From: Rhodocaloribacter litoris
GTDB taxonomy: Bacteria; Bacteroidota; Rhodothermia; Rhodothermales; ISCAR-4553
Reading direction: 5' to 3'
DNA length: 64,000 bases
Assembly: GCF_011682235.2 (NCBI RefSeq)
Contig: NZ_CP076718.1
Coordinates: 1,455,183-1,519,182, forward strand
Under the pieces are notes generated by a model. The model made no database searches, was not told where the DNA came from, and saw nothing but the letters and a program-made list of their open reading frames with translations. Shown here in pieces: positions 43,144 to 52,610 of this stretch; position 1 is the first letter of the stretch; each line of letters opens with the position of its first letter. The translations under genes and the position numbers were made by a program.

Positions 43144-43376
43144 TATATTTTTTACGCATCACTGCCCCGCCGAGGCGACCCTGCATGCCCCCTGAGGTGC
43201 ACCCCTCCCCACAGGGGGCCTGCTCACCTGGAACTACCTGCCTGCCGCGCCGGGTGGGGCACCGGATCAAAGCTTGGAAGCAAGTATCCGGCCCGAGTGC
43301 CTGACCGGGCCCTTCGCCCGGCCATTCCGGTGGATAAAGGCCTTACCGGGCCGGCTAACCGTCTTCCTGGATACGC
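43144..43376 (+). promoter_or_regulatory. Likely promoter and long structured 5' leader of the outer-membrane operon
   Basis: TATATTTT (43144-43151) in an AT-rich patch is the best -7/-10 element. It is followed by a ~220-nt leader with strong stems: GCCCCCTG/CAGGGGGC (43187-43194 with 43212-43219); and an outer stem CCGGCCCG/CGGGCCGG (43288-43295 with 43347-43354) enclosing CCGGGC/GCCCGG (43305-43310 with 43316-43321). The last stem ends about 22 bases before the start codon. No known riboswitch consensus was recognised. No gene was seen in 43033-43376. Confidence 0.5.
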
Positions 43377-46300
43377 ATGATGATGTCGATACGTCTCCCT
43401 GAACAGAGAAGCCGCTTCATACGTCCGCGTCCGTTGCTGCATCCTTTGCCCGCGGTGCTCCTCAAGGTACTCAGCCGGTGCTTCTCCGCTCTGGTTCTGC
43501 TCCTGCTGCCCTTGACCGTCCACGCGCAATCGGGCAAGATTGCAGGGCGCGTGACGGATGCACGCACCGGCGAACCTCTTCCGGGGGTCAACATCGTCAT
43601 CGAAGGCACGGTCACCGGCACGACCACAAACGTCGACGGCTACTATACCTTACTCAACGTGCCCCCCGGGACTTACCGCCTGCGCGCATCCTTCGTGGGT
43701 TTCACACCGCAGGTCGTCGAGGAGGTACGTGTCAACATCGACCTGACGACGACCGTTAACTTCGCTCTGCGGGAGGAAATAGTGCAGGGGGAAGAGATCG
43801 TCGTCACCGCCGAGCGACCGGTGGTGCAACCCGACCTTTCGGCCAGCATGGCGACCGTGGAGTCGGAAACCATCGAACGGCTACCCGTGGCAAGCATCAG
43901 CGGGGTCGTCGGGCTACAAGCCGGTATCCAGGGACTTTCGATTCGCGGAAGCGGTAGCGACGAACTGGCTTTCAACCTCAACGGCCTCACCCTGCGTGAC
44001 GAACGCAACAATGCCCCCTACACGTCGCTCAGCCTGGCCGCCGTGCAGGAGGTGCAGGTGCAAACGGGCGGCTTCAATGCCGAGTACGGCAATGTGCGAT
44101 CCGGCGTCATCAACGTGATCACCAAAGAGGGACACGCGAACCGCTATGAAGCCGACCTGATCCTGCGCTACAGCCCTCCGGCTCAAAAGCACTTCGGCCC
44201 GCCAGCCAACGACCCCGATTCTTACTGGATCCGGCCCTATCTCGACCCGGAAGTAGCCTGGACCGGCACCAAGAACGGAGCCTGGGACCGCGCAACCCAG
44301 GCGCAGTATCCCGAGTTCGACGGCTGGATCGCCGAGTCCGAAAAACGCCTCAACGACGACGATCCATCGAACGACATGTCGCCCCAGGCACTGCAGGAAG
44401 CCTTCCGGTGGCAGTTCAGGAAAAAGATGGAGATCGTCAAACCGGACTACGTGGTCGACCTCGGAGTAGGCGGTCCCCTGCCGATCCTCTCTCGCCCGCT
44501 CGGCAATGCACGTTTTTACGCCTCGTACCGGGAAGACCGGGAGATGTACCTGATCCCGCTCTCGCGCGACAGCTTCCGGGACCGGAGCGGCCACATCAAA
44601 CTGACCAGCGACCTGGCGCCGGGCATCAAGCTGAGCGTGGAAGCGCTCATGGGCAAAACGACGGGCACAGTCAGCAATTTCTCGGGCCTACCCGGCATTT
44701 TCCGGTCTCCGTCCAGCATCGCCTCGGCGATGAGCCAGGTCAGCTTTATCGACACACGAATCTTCGCAAGCGATTACTGGGCTCCGACTTCTATTCGGCG
44801 CAACATGCAGGGGCTCAAGCTGACCCACGCCCTCGACGAGGCCAGTTTCTATGAGGTACGCTTTACACGCTTTGCCTCGGCCTATGACACCCGGCCCGGC
44901 CGCCCCCGGGACAACACCCCGGTCGTCTTCTTCGGAGGCGTCGGCTTCGACGAGGCTCCCTTCGGCTTTGAAGATGAACCCACCAATGCCGTAACCGGCA
45001 TGCGAACAGGCGTCGGTATGAGCACAGCCCGCGACACGAGCCGGGTCGTCGTCTGGAACCTGAAGGGAGATTACACCCGGCAGGTCAACCGCTTCCTGCA
45101 ACTCAAATCGGGAATCGAACTGAACCTGACGGAGAGCAAGGTACGCTACGGCCGCTTCGATGCCTTTTTACCCAGTTCCAACGTGATCTCCCGCTGGGAT
45201 CGCAAGCCCTTCCGCGGATCGGCCTACATACAGGGCAAACTGGAATTCCAGGGCATGATTGCCAACGCAGGATTGCGTCTGGATGCGTTCCGGGCTGGAG
45301 GCGATTGGTACGATCTGCACGAAAATCCCTTCTCGATCGGGTTCCGCTCCGTAGTCGCCCTAGACACCGCGCTGACGCGCATACCAACCCGGACCATCAC
45401 CGCCCTGAGCCCGCGCCTGGGCGTCTCCTTCCCGGTCACCTCCTTCAGTAAGCTGTTCTTCAACTACGGGCACTTCCGCTCCCTGCCCGACCCCAACAAC
45501 CTGTTCCTCGTCGAATACTTTCCTCAGACGGGGCAAATCAGCGAGCTGGCCAATCCGAACATGCCTCTGCCGAAGACCATTGCCTATGAGATCGGCTATG
45601 AGCATGCGCTACTCGACCAGTTCCTCATTCGCATGGCCGGCTACTACAAGGACGTTTCACTGCTTCCGCGCACCGTCAACTACATCAGCCGGGATGGCCA
45701 GGTCGACTATTTTGCACGCGAACCGCTTGCCTACCAGGACATTCGAGGCTTCGAACTGACCTTCGCACGCAACCGGGGACGATGGATCCAGGGCTTCATC
45801 AACTACACCTATATGGTGTTCTCGAGCGGATACTTTGGCTTCCGCCAGGTTAATCAGAATCCGACCGTACAACGCCAGTTTGAAGAAAGCGACGCCGAAC
45901 GACGCAATGCCTCGTTCCGTCCGGTACCCCAGCCGTATGGGCGCATCAACTTGGATATTCTCTTTCCCGACGAGTTCGGTCCAGGCCTGGGGTCGCTGCG
46001 GCCCTTGGGCGGCCTGCGTATGAGCTTCATCGGACGCTGGCAACGCGGCAGCGCGCTCACCTGGACGGGCGGAGGGTCCGTACCCGGTGTGGTCAATAAC
46101 CTGCGTTTCCGGGACTCTTATGCCCTGGATCTACGCATCACCAAGGCCTTTGAGGTGGCCGGAGCACGTGCTCAGCTCTTCATCGACGTGTTCAACGTGC
46201 TGAACCGCAAAGAGCTTTCCTTCAGCGGCATGGTCGATGGCAACGATTTCCTTGCCTACATGCGCTCGCTGCACCTGCCTCCGTCGGACGCTTATGACAA

Positions 46301-46592
46301 TATCCCCGGTAACGACAGACCGGGAGACTACCGCGACTACGACGTCCCCTTTGTCCCCATCGACCCGATCACGACCCGGGAACAGGTCGGCACCCCTGAA
46401 GCGGGTCGTATCTACTATGAGCGCAACACGGCCCAGTACCTGGAATACGTCGACGGAAACTGGCAACCCGTACCCGAAGACCGGATGAACCGCATTCTCA
46501 AGGAAAAAGCCTATATCGACATGCCCAACATGCAGTTTCTGACATTTCTGAACCCCCGAGACATCTACTTTGGCCTCAGGCTTAGTCTTTAA
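43377..46592 (+). CDS. TonB-dependent receptor, first gene of the outer-membrane operon
   Basis: 1071 aa. A signal segment (SALVLLLLPLTVHAQ) leads to a CarboxypepD_reg-like domain (IAGRVTDARTGEPLPGVNIV), a plug (EIVVTAERPVVQPDLSASMA, GLQAGIQGLSIRGSGSDELA) and a large beta barrel ending DIYFGLRLSL. The size and N-terminal domain match SusC/OMF-type receptors of Bacteroidota, although no SusD partner follows. It imports an unknown ligand across the outer membrane. The next gene starts 6 bp later. LacI-type operators and a structured leader lie upstream, suggesting control by a sugar or its metabolite. The start may also be one of the next two Met codons. Confidence 0.92.
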   Translation: MMMSIRLPEQRSRFIRPRPLLHPLPAVLLKVLSRCFSALVLLLLPLTVHAQSGKIAGRVTDARTGEPLPGVNIVIEGTVTGTTTNVDGYYTLLNVPPGTYRLRASFVGFTPQVVEEVRVNIDLTTTVNFALREEIVQGEEIVVTAERPVVQPDLSASMATVESETIERLPVASISGVVGLQAGIQGLSIRGSGSDELAFNLNGLTLRDERNNAPYTSLSLAAVQEVQVQTGGFNAEYGNVRSGVINVITKEGHANRYEADLILRYSPPAQKHFGPPANDPDSYWIRPYLDPEVAWTGTKNGAWDRATQAQYPEFDGWIAESEKRLNDDDPSNDMSPQALQEAFRWQFRKKMEIVKPDYVVDLGVGGPLPILSRPLGNARFYASYREDREMYLIPLSRDSFRDRSGHIKLTSDLAPGIKLSVEALMGKTTGTVSNFSGLPGIFRSPSSIASAMSQVSFIDTRIFASDYWAPTSIRRNMQGLKLTHALDEASFYEVRFTRFASAYDTRPGRPRDNTPVVFFGGVGFDEAPFGFEDEPTNAVTGMRTGVGMSTARDTSRVVVWNLKGDYTRQVNRFLQLKSGIELNLTESKVRYGRFDAFLPSSNVISRWDRKPFRGSAYIQGKLEFQGMIANAGLRLDAFRAGGDWYDLHENPFSIGFRSVVALDTALTRIPTRTITALSPRLGVSFPVTSFSKLFFNYGHFRSLPDPNNLFLVEYFPQTGQISELANPNMPLPKTIAYEIGYEHALLDQFLIRMAGYYKDVSLLPRTVNYISRDGQVDYFAREPLAYQDIRGFELTFARNRGRWIQGFINYTYMVFSSGYFGFRQVNQNPTVQRQFEESDAERRNASFRPVPQPYGRINLDILFPDEFGPGLGSLRPLGGLRMSFIGRWQRGSALTWTGGGSVPGVVNNLRFRDSYALDLRITKAFEVAGARAQLFIDVFNVLNRKELSFSGMVDGNDFLAYMRSLHLPPSDAYDNIPGNDRPGDYRDYDVPFVPIDPITTREQVGTPEAGRIYYERNTAQYLEYVDGNWQPVPEDRMNRILKEKAYIDMPNMQFLTFLNPRDIYFGLRLSL

Positions 46593-46598
46593 ATCCCC

Positions 46599-48740
46599 AT
46601 GAGACGATTCATCCTCCGTCACGGTACGTTACTGCTTCTGTTGTGGCTCCTGGGTGCCACTCCGGCGCACAGCCAGTTCGATAAGAAATGGCTCTCGGCC
46701 GGATCCCTGCACAACTGGTTTTCATCCGTCGGATCCGAGGTCGAGTCCCAGGGCTTTGTGGGCACCCAGCAAGACGGTATGCGCTGGCCCGGTATCTACC
46801 GGTTTACGGACATGCAGGCGGCCAAAGGTCTCTGGATCGGCGCACGCAACGTATCCGATGGTGCCGGCACGCGATACGACGTGCGCGTCGTTCATGCCGG
46901 TCCCCGTGTCACCGGCGCCAACGAGTTCTTTCCCGTGCACTTCGAGCTCGTGACTCGTTTCCCGTTGACCGAGGTGTACGTGGACGGCTTTCTCTCTGAA
47001 GGCCTTGCTCCGATGGCTGTAGACCGCGTCGACCCCGACCTGGAGGCCGATGCGATCCTGATCAACGAAGTCAACACGCTGCTGGGACTTACCATGCGGC
47101 GGCGCGTGTTACAGTTCAGCCAAGAATACCACGACAACTACCATATCTACGAATACACGTTTACCAACACGGGCAACACCGACGGCGACGAAGAAATCGA
47201 ATTGCCGGACCAGACCCTGGAGGACGTGTTCGTTTTCTGGCAATGGCGCTGGTCGGTCGCCAAAGAAACACGCTACATCATCGGCAACGCTTCGGGCTGG
47301 GGCATTAACACCATGATCGACAGCTGGGGAGACGGGGTGGACGACGTCATGCCGGACGGCGGGCCCGTGCTGCGAGCACAATACGCCTGGCATGGATACT
47401 GGCCGGACAAGGCCGTGGCCTACAACAATATCGGCGGCCCCATTTTGCCAGAAGCCTTGCCTGACCCCGGCGGTCAGATCGCATCGACGGACACACTGGG
47501 ACGCCTGGGAGCCTCCCAATTCGTGGGGGTAGCTACGCTTTTTGCGGAATCCGAACCGGGAAGCAATACCGACGATCCCGGGCAACCGTCCGTCGTGGCC
47601 TGGCTCGGTTCAGACGACACCTACCAGTCGAACAACGATGCCTTTAACCCGATCAAGATGGAACAGGAATACACCATCATGTCGGGCCAGGGAGGTCTCC
47701 AAAGCGGAGGCTTCAGCGGCAAGTCGCATGCCTACATCGTAGCCCCGGGCGGTCTGTCGGAGTGGTCGGCAACCCATGCTGCGCCGAATCTGGGAACGTC
47801 GGGGGGATTCTCGGCAGCCTATGGTTTTGGTCCTTATACCCTGGCACCCGGGGAGAGCTTCCGCATCGTCCTGGTCGAGGCCGCAGCGGGCCTGAGCCGG
47901 GAAGCCAACGTGGCCATCGGCCGTGCCTATAAGGCGCTTGGAGCCAACGATGACGCCCTCATCGAGTACAAAGGGCATCAGATGACCAAAAACGCCTGGG
48001 TCTTCACCGGGCGCGACTCGCTCGTGCAAACGTTCCGGCGTGCCGAAGCAAACTTTGCCACCGGCTATGCGGCTCCTCGCCCGCCGGCTCCGCCCTCCAC
48101 GTTCCTGGTCGAATCGGGGGGAGACCGTATCGCCCTGCGCTGGGAATACCCGGCCGGGGAACCCCTGCCGGATCACTTCGAAATCTACCGGGCCTCCGGA
48201 CGCTTCGACAGCACCTATACCCTGATTGCCCGGGTACCGGGTACCGAAACCCGATATGACGACGTGAGCGATGACGACGGCGAACCGATCCGCGGTCTCG
48301 ACTACTACTACTACCTGGTAGCCGTGCGCGAAGATGCCAGCGACGGACGCGCCGGCACCCCCCCCGGTGCCTTGCGGAGCAGCCGATATTTTACCCAGAC
48401 CTATACGCCGGCCCGGCTCAAACGCCCGCCGGGGGAAAGCCTGGCCGACATCGTCATCGTACCCAATCCCTTCAATATCGGCGCCTCGCCCGACGTGCGC
48501 TGGCCCGACCAGACGGATAAGCTCGGCTTTCTCAACATCCCGGGTCGCTGCCGCATCGACATCTACACCGAGATCGGGGAACTCGTCGACACCATCCTCC
48601 ATGAGGACGGCAGCGGCGATGCCTACTGGGATCATACCACAGCCTCACGTCAGGTCGTAGCCAGCGGTCTCTACATCGCGGTTATCACGAACCTGGAAAC
48701 GGGCGAGCGCGCCTTCGAAAAGTTCATCATCATCCGTTAG
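46599..48740 (+). CDS. Large secreted protein with fibronectin-like domain and T9SS-type tail
   Basis: 713 aa. A signal peptide (TLLLLLWLLGATPAHSQ) is followed by a ~450-residue N-terminal region not recognised by family, rich in Trp, Asp and Gly (DGMRWPGIYRFTDMQAAKGL, QEYHDNYHIYEYTFTNTGN). A fibronectin III-like domain (PPAPPSTFLVESGGDRIALR, YYYYLVAVRED) comes next, then a C-terminal ~90 aa domain ending SGLYIAVITNLETGERAF, the style of T9SS sorting domains. It is expected on the cell surface, where it could bind the substrate for the receptor encoded just upstream. Function otherwise unknown. Confidence 0.83.
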   Translation: MRRFILRHGTLLLLLWLLGATPAHSQFDKKWLSAGSLHNWFSSVGSEVESQGFVGTQQDGMRWPGIYRFTDMQAAKGLWIGARNVSDGAGTRYDVRVVHAGPRVTGANEFFPVHFELVTRFPLTEVYVDGFLSEGLAPMAVDRVDPDLEADAILINEVNTLLGLTMRRRVLQFSQEYHDNYHIYEYTFTNTGNTDGDEEIELPDQTLEDVFVFWQWRWSVAKETRYIIGNASGWGINTMIDSWGDGVDDVMPDGGPVLRAQYAWHGYWPDKAVAYNNIGGPILPEALPDPGGQIASTDTLGRLGASQFVGVATLFAESEPGSNTDDPGQPSVVAWLGSDDTYQSNNDAFNPIKMEQEYTIMSGQGGLQSGGFSGKSHAYIVAPGGLSEWSATHAAPNLGTSGGFSAAYGFGPYTLAPGESFRIVLVEAAAGLSREANVAIGRAYKALGANDDALIEYKGHQMTKNAWVFTGRDSLVQTFRRAEANFATGYAAPRPPAPPSTFLVESGGDRIALRWEYPAGEPLPDHFEIYRASGRFDSTYTLIARVPGTETRYDDVSDDDGEPIRGLDYYYYLVAVREDASDGRAGTPPGALRSSRYFTQTYTPARLKRPPGESLADIVIVPNPFNIGASPDVRWPDQTDKLGFLNIPGRCRIDIYTEIGELVDTILHEDGSGDAYWDHTTASRQVVASGLYIAVITNLETGERAFEKFIIIR

Positions 48741-48759
48741 CAACCGGAGCGGAAGCACC

Positions 48760-49833
48760 ATGAATCCTTTCTCTTCTCGGCGACAACATCCCCACGGGCT
48801 TGGGAGCGTAGTCGGGTTTCTGCTCGCGTTGCTTCTCCCCTTTTCGGAACCAGCCCATGCCCAGGAAAACCTTCAAAAGCTGGCCCAGACGGGCATGAAG
48901 TTTCTCAGCGTTTCGGTGGACCCCCGGGCGGCCGCGCTGGGCGATGCCGTCACCGCCATGGAAGGCGACGTGACCTCGCTCTACTATAACCCCTCGGGCA
49001 TGGCTCTGCAGCAACATGCCCTCACGTTCATGGCGGCCCAGGTCACCTGGATCGCTGATATCCGCTACAACAACCTCGGCTTTTCCCTCCGCCCCTTCGG
49101 TGGACGGCTGGGAGTCTTCGGGTTCACCCTGACCGCCGTCGACTACGGCCATATCAAAACCACGGTGCGTGCCAATAACGAGCAGGGTTTCGAACGCCTG
49201 CCCGACATCCGCCCAACGGCCCTAGCCCTGGGAATAGGGTACGCACGTGCACTTACCGACCGGTTTGCCATCGGAGGGCACATCAAATGGGTGCACCAGG
49301 ATCTCGGCAACAGTGTCACACAACGCACCGGCAATGGCTACCTCCTGCAGGAAAATACCCTGGGCGTCCTGGCATTCGACTTCGGCATGCGGTATCAGAC
49401 CGGCTTTCGCAGCCTCACCTTCGCCGTGGCCGCCCGCAATTTCGCCGAAGAGGTGGTCTATGAAGAAGAAAGCTTCCAGTTACCGCTGGCGCTGCGTCTC
49501 GGCCTTGCCATGAACGTGCTGGATCTCACAAACACGCCTTCCAGCACCCACACCCTGCTCCTCACCATAGACGCCGAAACCCCGCGCGATTATGACGAGC
49601 TCATCAAAGTGGGGGCAGAATACACTTTCCTGAACGCATTGTCCCTGCGGGCAGGATACATGTTCCCCACCGACGAACAGGGCATCAACTTGGGGCTGGG
49701 GATCCGCCAGCAGGTCGGGGGACTGCTGCTCGGGCTGGACTATGCCTACACCGACTTCGGCGTCTTTAACGAATCTGCCAGCCTCTACGGTCTCTCGGGT
49801 GTTCACCGTGTGGCCATGCGCCTTTCCCTCTGA
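48760..49833 (+). CDS. PorV/PorQ-family outer-membrane beta-barrel protein
   Basis: 357 aa. After a signal peptide (FLLALLLPFSEPAHAQ) comes the family start GMKFLSVSVDPRAAALGDAV and SLYYNPSGMALQQ, followed by alternating barrel strands to RVAMRLSL. PorV-type proteins are FadL-like barrels that shuttle T9SS cargo from the translocon to the attachment complex. Its position between two genes for proteins with T9SS-type tails suggests it serves this operon's cargo. It could instead be a plain FadL-like transporter. Confidence 0.88.
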   Translation: MNPFSSRRQHPHGLGSVVGFLLALLLPFSEPAHAQENLQKLAQTGMKFLSVSVDPRAAALGDAVTAMEGDVTSLYYNPSGMALQQHALTFMAAQVTWIADIRYNNLGFSLRPFGGRLGVFGFTLTAVDYGHIKTTVRANNEQGFERLPDIRPTALALGIGYARALTDRFAIGGHIKWVHQDLGNSVTQRTGNGYLLQENTLGVLAFDFGMRYQTGFRSLTFAVAARNFAEEVVYEEESFQLPLALRLGLAMNVLDLTNTPSSTHTLLLTIDAETPRDYDELIKVGAEYTFLNALSLRAGYMFPTDEQGINLGLGIRQQVGGLLLGLDYAYTDFGVFNESASLYGLSGVHRVAMRLSL

Positions 49834-49838
49834 AAGCC

Positions 49839-51032
49839 ATGTTGCGTTCTTTCCCGATGCGTCTCGTACTGCTTGTTTACGGGCTTCCCCTACTGGCACT
49901 CTCCGGCTGCGACTTCGGGCCGGCCGAGAGCCTCTATGACCCCGACCGCCAACTGGACCCCGACCCCGTCGTACACAGCCTCCTGCCCCCCGAACGGGCA
50001 CTGGCCGGGGTCGACGAGATCACCATCATCGGGGAACACTTTGCCGCCGAGACCGACCGGAACGTCGTGTTCGTAGGTGAACAACGTGCCCAGATCCTGG
50101 CGGCCTCGCCCGAACAGATCGTCATCAAAGCTCCCCAGCTCCCCTTCACACCCACGTTGTCCCGCCCGCGAGCCACCTACGACCTGCGCGTGGCCGTAAT
50201 CGGCGCCGAGAACTTCAGTACGCCCCTCCCCTACACGCTGGAAGCCGTCTCCGTAGACTTTGCCGACCTGAAAGACTTCGAAAATGCCTACGGCATGACC
50301 TCCGATCCCGAAGGCAACCTGTACGTCTCCCTCTTCGTGAACAACGTCTCGGATGGAATCAAAAAAATAGCCCCGGACGGCACGCGGTCCGACTACATCA
50401 CCACGCCCTTCAAATGGGATGACCTTGCCCTGGATGACACCGGGCAACTCTATGCCGTCCGCAGTGTCCGTGCCGTCTTCCGCTTTCCAGCGGGAGGAGG
50501 AACCCAGGAAACTTGGGCTGTGATTGATGACCGGACCGTCCGCCTGACCGCCCTGACACTCGACGAATACGGATACGTATGGACCGGCGGCCCCAATCCG
50601 AACCTGTACCGGATTGCACCAACCGGCACCGTCGAGGCCATTCCCTTCGAGGCCACCATATCCGACCTGGTCTATCATGACGGATGGCTTTACATAGCAG
50701 CCATAACCGAAGGACACAGTGTCCTCTACCGCATGGAAGTCAACCAGGCACAATGGGGCGAACCACAGTTGTTTTTTGCCTTCGAGGACACCTTCAGCGC
50801 ACGCGCCCATGCCCTGGCCATCACGGCAGACGGCGCGCTCCTGGTCGGATCCAATGCACCGGATCCGCTCGTGCTGATTTCGCCTGAAGGGCAGGCCGCC
50901 CCCCTTTTCCCTGGCGTCGTGCCCCCGGTGCTGGGCGCACTCGCCTGGGCCCAAGGTACGAGCATCTACGCCCGCCTGGACGCCGCCAACACCGAAATCC
51001 TGTTGATCAACACCCTGCACGAACGTCCCTGA
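49839..51032 (+). CDS. IPT/TIG-domain lipoprotein with beta-propeller-like repeats
   Basis: 397 aa. The lipoprotein signal LLVYGLPLLALSGC is followed by an IPT/TIG immunoglobulin-like domain (residues ~40-125; EITIIGEHFAAETDRNVVFV) and NHL/SMP-30-like beta-propeller repeats (YGMTSDPEGNLYVSLF, LTLDEYGYVWTGG, AITADGALLVGS). IPT-domain lipoproteins in polysaccharide loci often act as surface glycan-binding proteins. It begins 5 bp after the PorV-like gene. The ligand is unknown. Confidence 0.83.
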   Translation: MLRSFPMRLVLLVYGLPLLALSGCDFGPAESLYDPDRQLDPDPVVHSLLPPERALAGVDEITIIGEHFAAETDRNVVFVGEQRAQILAASPEQIVIKAPQLPFTPTLSRPRATYDLRVAVIGAENFSTPLPYTLEAVSVDFADLKDFENAYGMTSDPEGNLYVSLFVNNVSDGIKKIAPDGTRSDYITTPFKWDDLALDDTGQLYAVRSVRAVFRFPAGGGTQETWAVIDDRTVRLTALTLDEYGYVWTGGPNPNLYRIAPTGTVEAIPFEATISDLVYHDGWLYIAAITEGHSVLYRMEVNQAQWGEPQLFFAFEDTFSARAHALAITADGALLVGSNAPDPLVLISPEGQAAPLFPGVVPPVLGALAWAQGTSIYARLDAANTEILLINTLHERP

Positions 51033-51098
51033 TCTCTAACCCCGGATGCCTTCGCATCACATAGATCGTCCCCCTAAACCATCCAGAGGTGTGTTACC

Positions 51099-52523
51099 AT
51101 GCAAAGAACCCTGCTACCACTTATCGGCCTGATCCTCCTGTTGCCGGCCCACGTTTTCGGGCAGTGGCGGTTCGAAGGCGTCTTCCCCCCTGATCCGGAC
51201 TTGCAATTCAGCTCGACCCACGGTGTCGCCGTCGATCCGGACGGTAAGATCTGGATTCAGCCCTTCGGTGCCACCGACAGCGTGCAGGTCCCCTTCTTCC
51301 AAGCCGACGATCCGGAAGGCCGTGACGGATACCGTGACGTGCAAGTCATCTATGTATTCAACCCGGACGGCACACCGGCCGACTTCTCCCCCGTAAAATT
51401 TCTCGACTTTCCGGGAGGAGAACGTGACACGCTGGGAGGATTCCTCGGTGTGGATTCCAACGGAAACAAAGCCTGGCAGAACCGCACCGGGCGCGGGTTG
51501 ACGACCGACGCCGACGGCAACGTCATCGCCTCTCAGTTCACCATGCTCTACAAGATAGATTACACCAATGGAGCCGGCCTCGCCAAGGTGAACACCAACA
51601 CCGTGCTGGATCCACGAGGCATCACGGAGGCAGCCGTTGACGAAAACAACAACGTCTACGTTTCAGGCGTCTTTCCTGGCGACCCGATCGCCATCTACGA
51701 CAGCGACCTCAACTACCTGGGGAACGCCATTGACGTCACGCACGGCTTCTCGCGCGGCTTCGAGGTCTCACCCGACGGCAACCGGATCTTCTGGGCTGGC
51801 TATACCAACAACGCCGTGATCGAATACGCTCGTCCGGACGAGTTCTCCCCGTATGATTCCATCGGTGTCGTCATCCCCGGGGTCGATGCCGAATCCATGC
51901 GCCGCGATCCGCTCACGGGCTACCTGTGGGTGGCGGCCGGCTCGCCCAACGACCCCCCCAACGACTACGAGGGCTTCAATACCCGCTGGCTCCCCCAGAC
52001 GTGGTATTCCTTCGATATCAACGACCTGACGCCGAACACGGTACCGACTCCGCAGGGAAGCATCACCTGGTCGAACGACGAAACCATCTACGCAGGCTTC
52101 GTCGACGGCCGGCCGCGCGGCCTGGCGTTTTCTCCAGACGGTAATATGGCGTACGTAGCCCAGTTCAGCCAGATCGCACCGTCGGTACAGGTCTTCTCGC
52201 GGGCCGATGGCGTGTCACTGGGTGAACCGACCCGGCTGGAACAACTCGATGACGTCCCGTCGACCTTCTCCCTGTCGCCGAACTTTCCGAATCCCTTCCG
52301 GGACAGGACGCGCATCACCTTCTCGCTCGAACAACCCGCACACGTCCGGTTGAAAATCTATGACCTGCTGGGCCGTGAAAAGGCGGTGCTGGTGGATCGT
52401 CTCCTCGGAAGCGGAACGTACGAAGAGGTGCTCGACGCCACAAACTGGCATAGCGGCACCTATCTGTACGTGCTCGAAGCCAACGAACAACGTCGTTATG
52501 GAACCATGATCCTGATCCGCTGA
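51099..52523 (+). CDS. Secreted beta-propeller protein with T9SS-type sorting tail
   Basis: 474 aa. A signal peptide (LLPLIGLILLLPAHVFGQ) precedes NHL-like propeller repeats (THGVAVDPDGKIWIQPFG, RGLTTDADGNVIASQF, AAVDENNNVYVSGVF, RGLAFSPDGNMAYVAQF). The C-terminal ~85 residues carry the T9SS type A pattern FPNPFRDRTRITFSLEQPAH, IYDLLGREKAVLV and HSGTYLYVLEA. It is last in the operon, 66 bp after the lipoprotein gene and with its own AGAGGTG ribosome-binding site. It resembles the lipoprotein's propeller part. Role unknown, probably on the cell surface. Confidence 0.83.
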   Translation: MQRTLLPLIGLILLLPAHVFGQWRFEGVFPPDPDLQFSSTHGVAVDPDGKIWIQPFGATDSVQVPFFQADDPEGRDGYRDVQVIYVFNPDGTPADFSPVKFLDFPGGERDTLGGFLGVDSNGNKAWQNRTGRGLTTDADGNVIASQFTMLYKIDYTNGAGLAKVNTNTVLDPRGITEAAVDENNNVYVSGVFPGDPIAIYDSDLNYLGNAIDVTHGFSRGFEVSPDGNRIFWAGYTNNAVIEYARPDEFSPYDSIGVVIPGVDAESMRRDPLTGYLWVAAGSPNDPPNDYEGFNTRWLPQTWYSFDINDLTPNTVPTPQGSITWSNDETIYAGFVDGRPRGLAFSPDGNMAYVAQFSQIAPSVQVFSRADGVSLGEPTRLEQLDDVPSTFSLSPNFPNPFRDRTRITFSLEQPAHVRLKIYDLLGREKAVLVDRLLGSGTYEEVLDATNWHSGTYLYVLEANEQRRYGTMILIR

Positions 52524-52548
52524 GATGCTCTTCCACGTTGTTCATCCA

Positions 52549-52590
52549 GGTTTTTCAGGGCATCCGGGTACCCGGATGCCCTGAAAAACC
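52549..52590. repeat. 42-bp perfect palindrome between the operon and the GHL10 gene
   Basis: GGTTTTTCAGGGCATCCGGG followed by T, then its exact complement, with no spacer (centre GGTACC at 52567-52572). The T run precedes and the A run follows the stem on both strands, the reverse of an intrinsic terminator. It may be a cruciform, a regulator site or a transcript-end hairpin. Confidence 0.85.
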
Positions 52591-52610
52591 TTATCCGAAC
52601 CCGATACCCG

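Noticed and set aside
43144..43376. Known riboswitch (c-di-GMP, TPP, cobalamin) in the long leader
   Set aside because: None of the diagnostic conserved stretches of those classes could be found.
43377..46592. The TonB receptor operon as a classic SusC/SusD polysaccharide locus
   Set aside because: No SusD-like lipoprotein follows; the partners are a PorV-like barrel, an IPT lipoprotein and T9SS-type proteins.
52549..52590. The 42-bp palindrome as an ordinary intrinsic terminator
   Set aside because: The T run lies before the stem and A after it on both strands, so it lacks the required trailing U tract.
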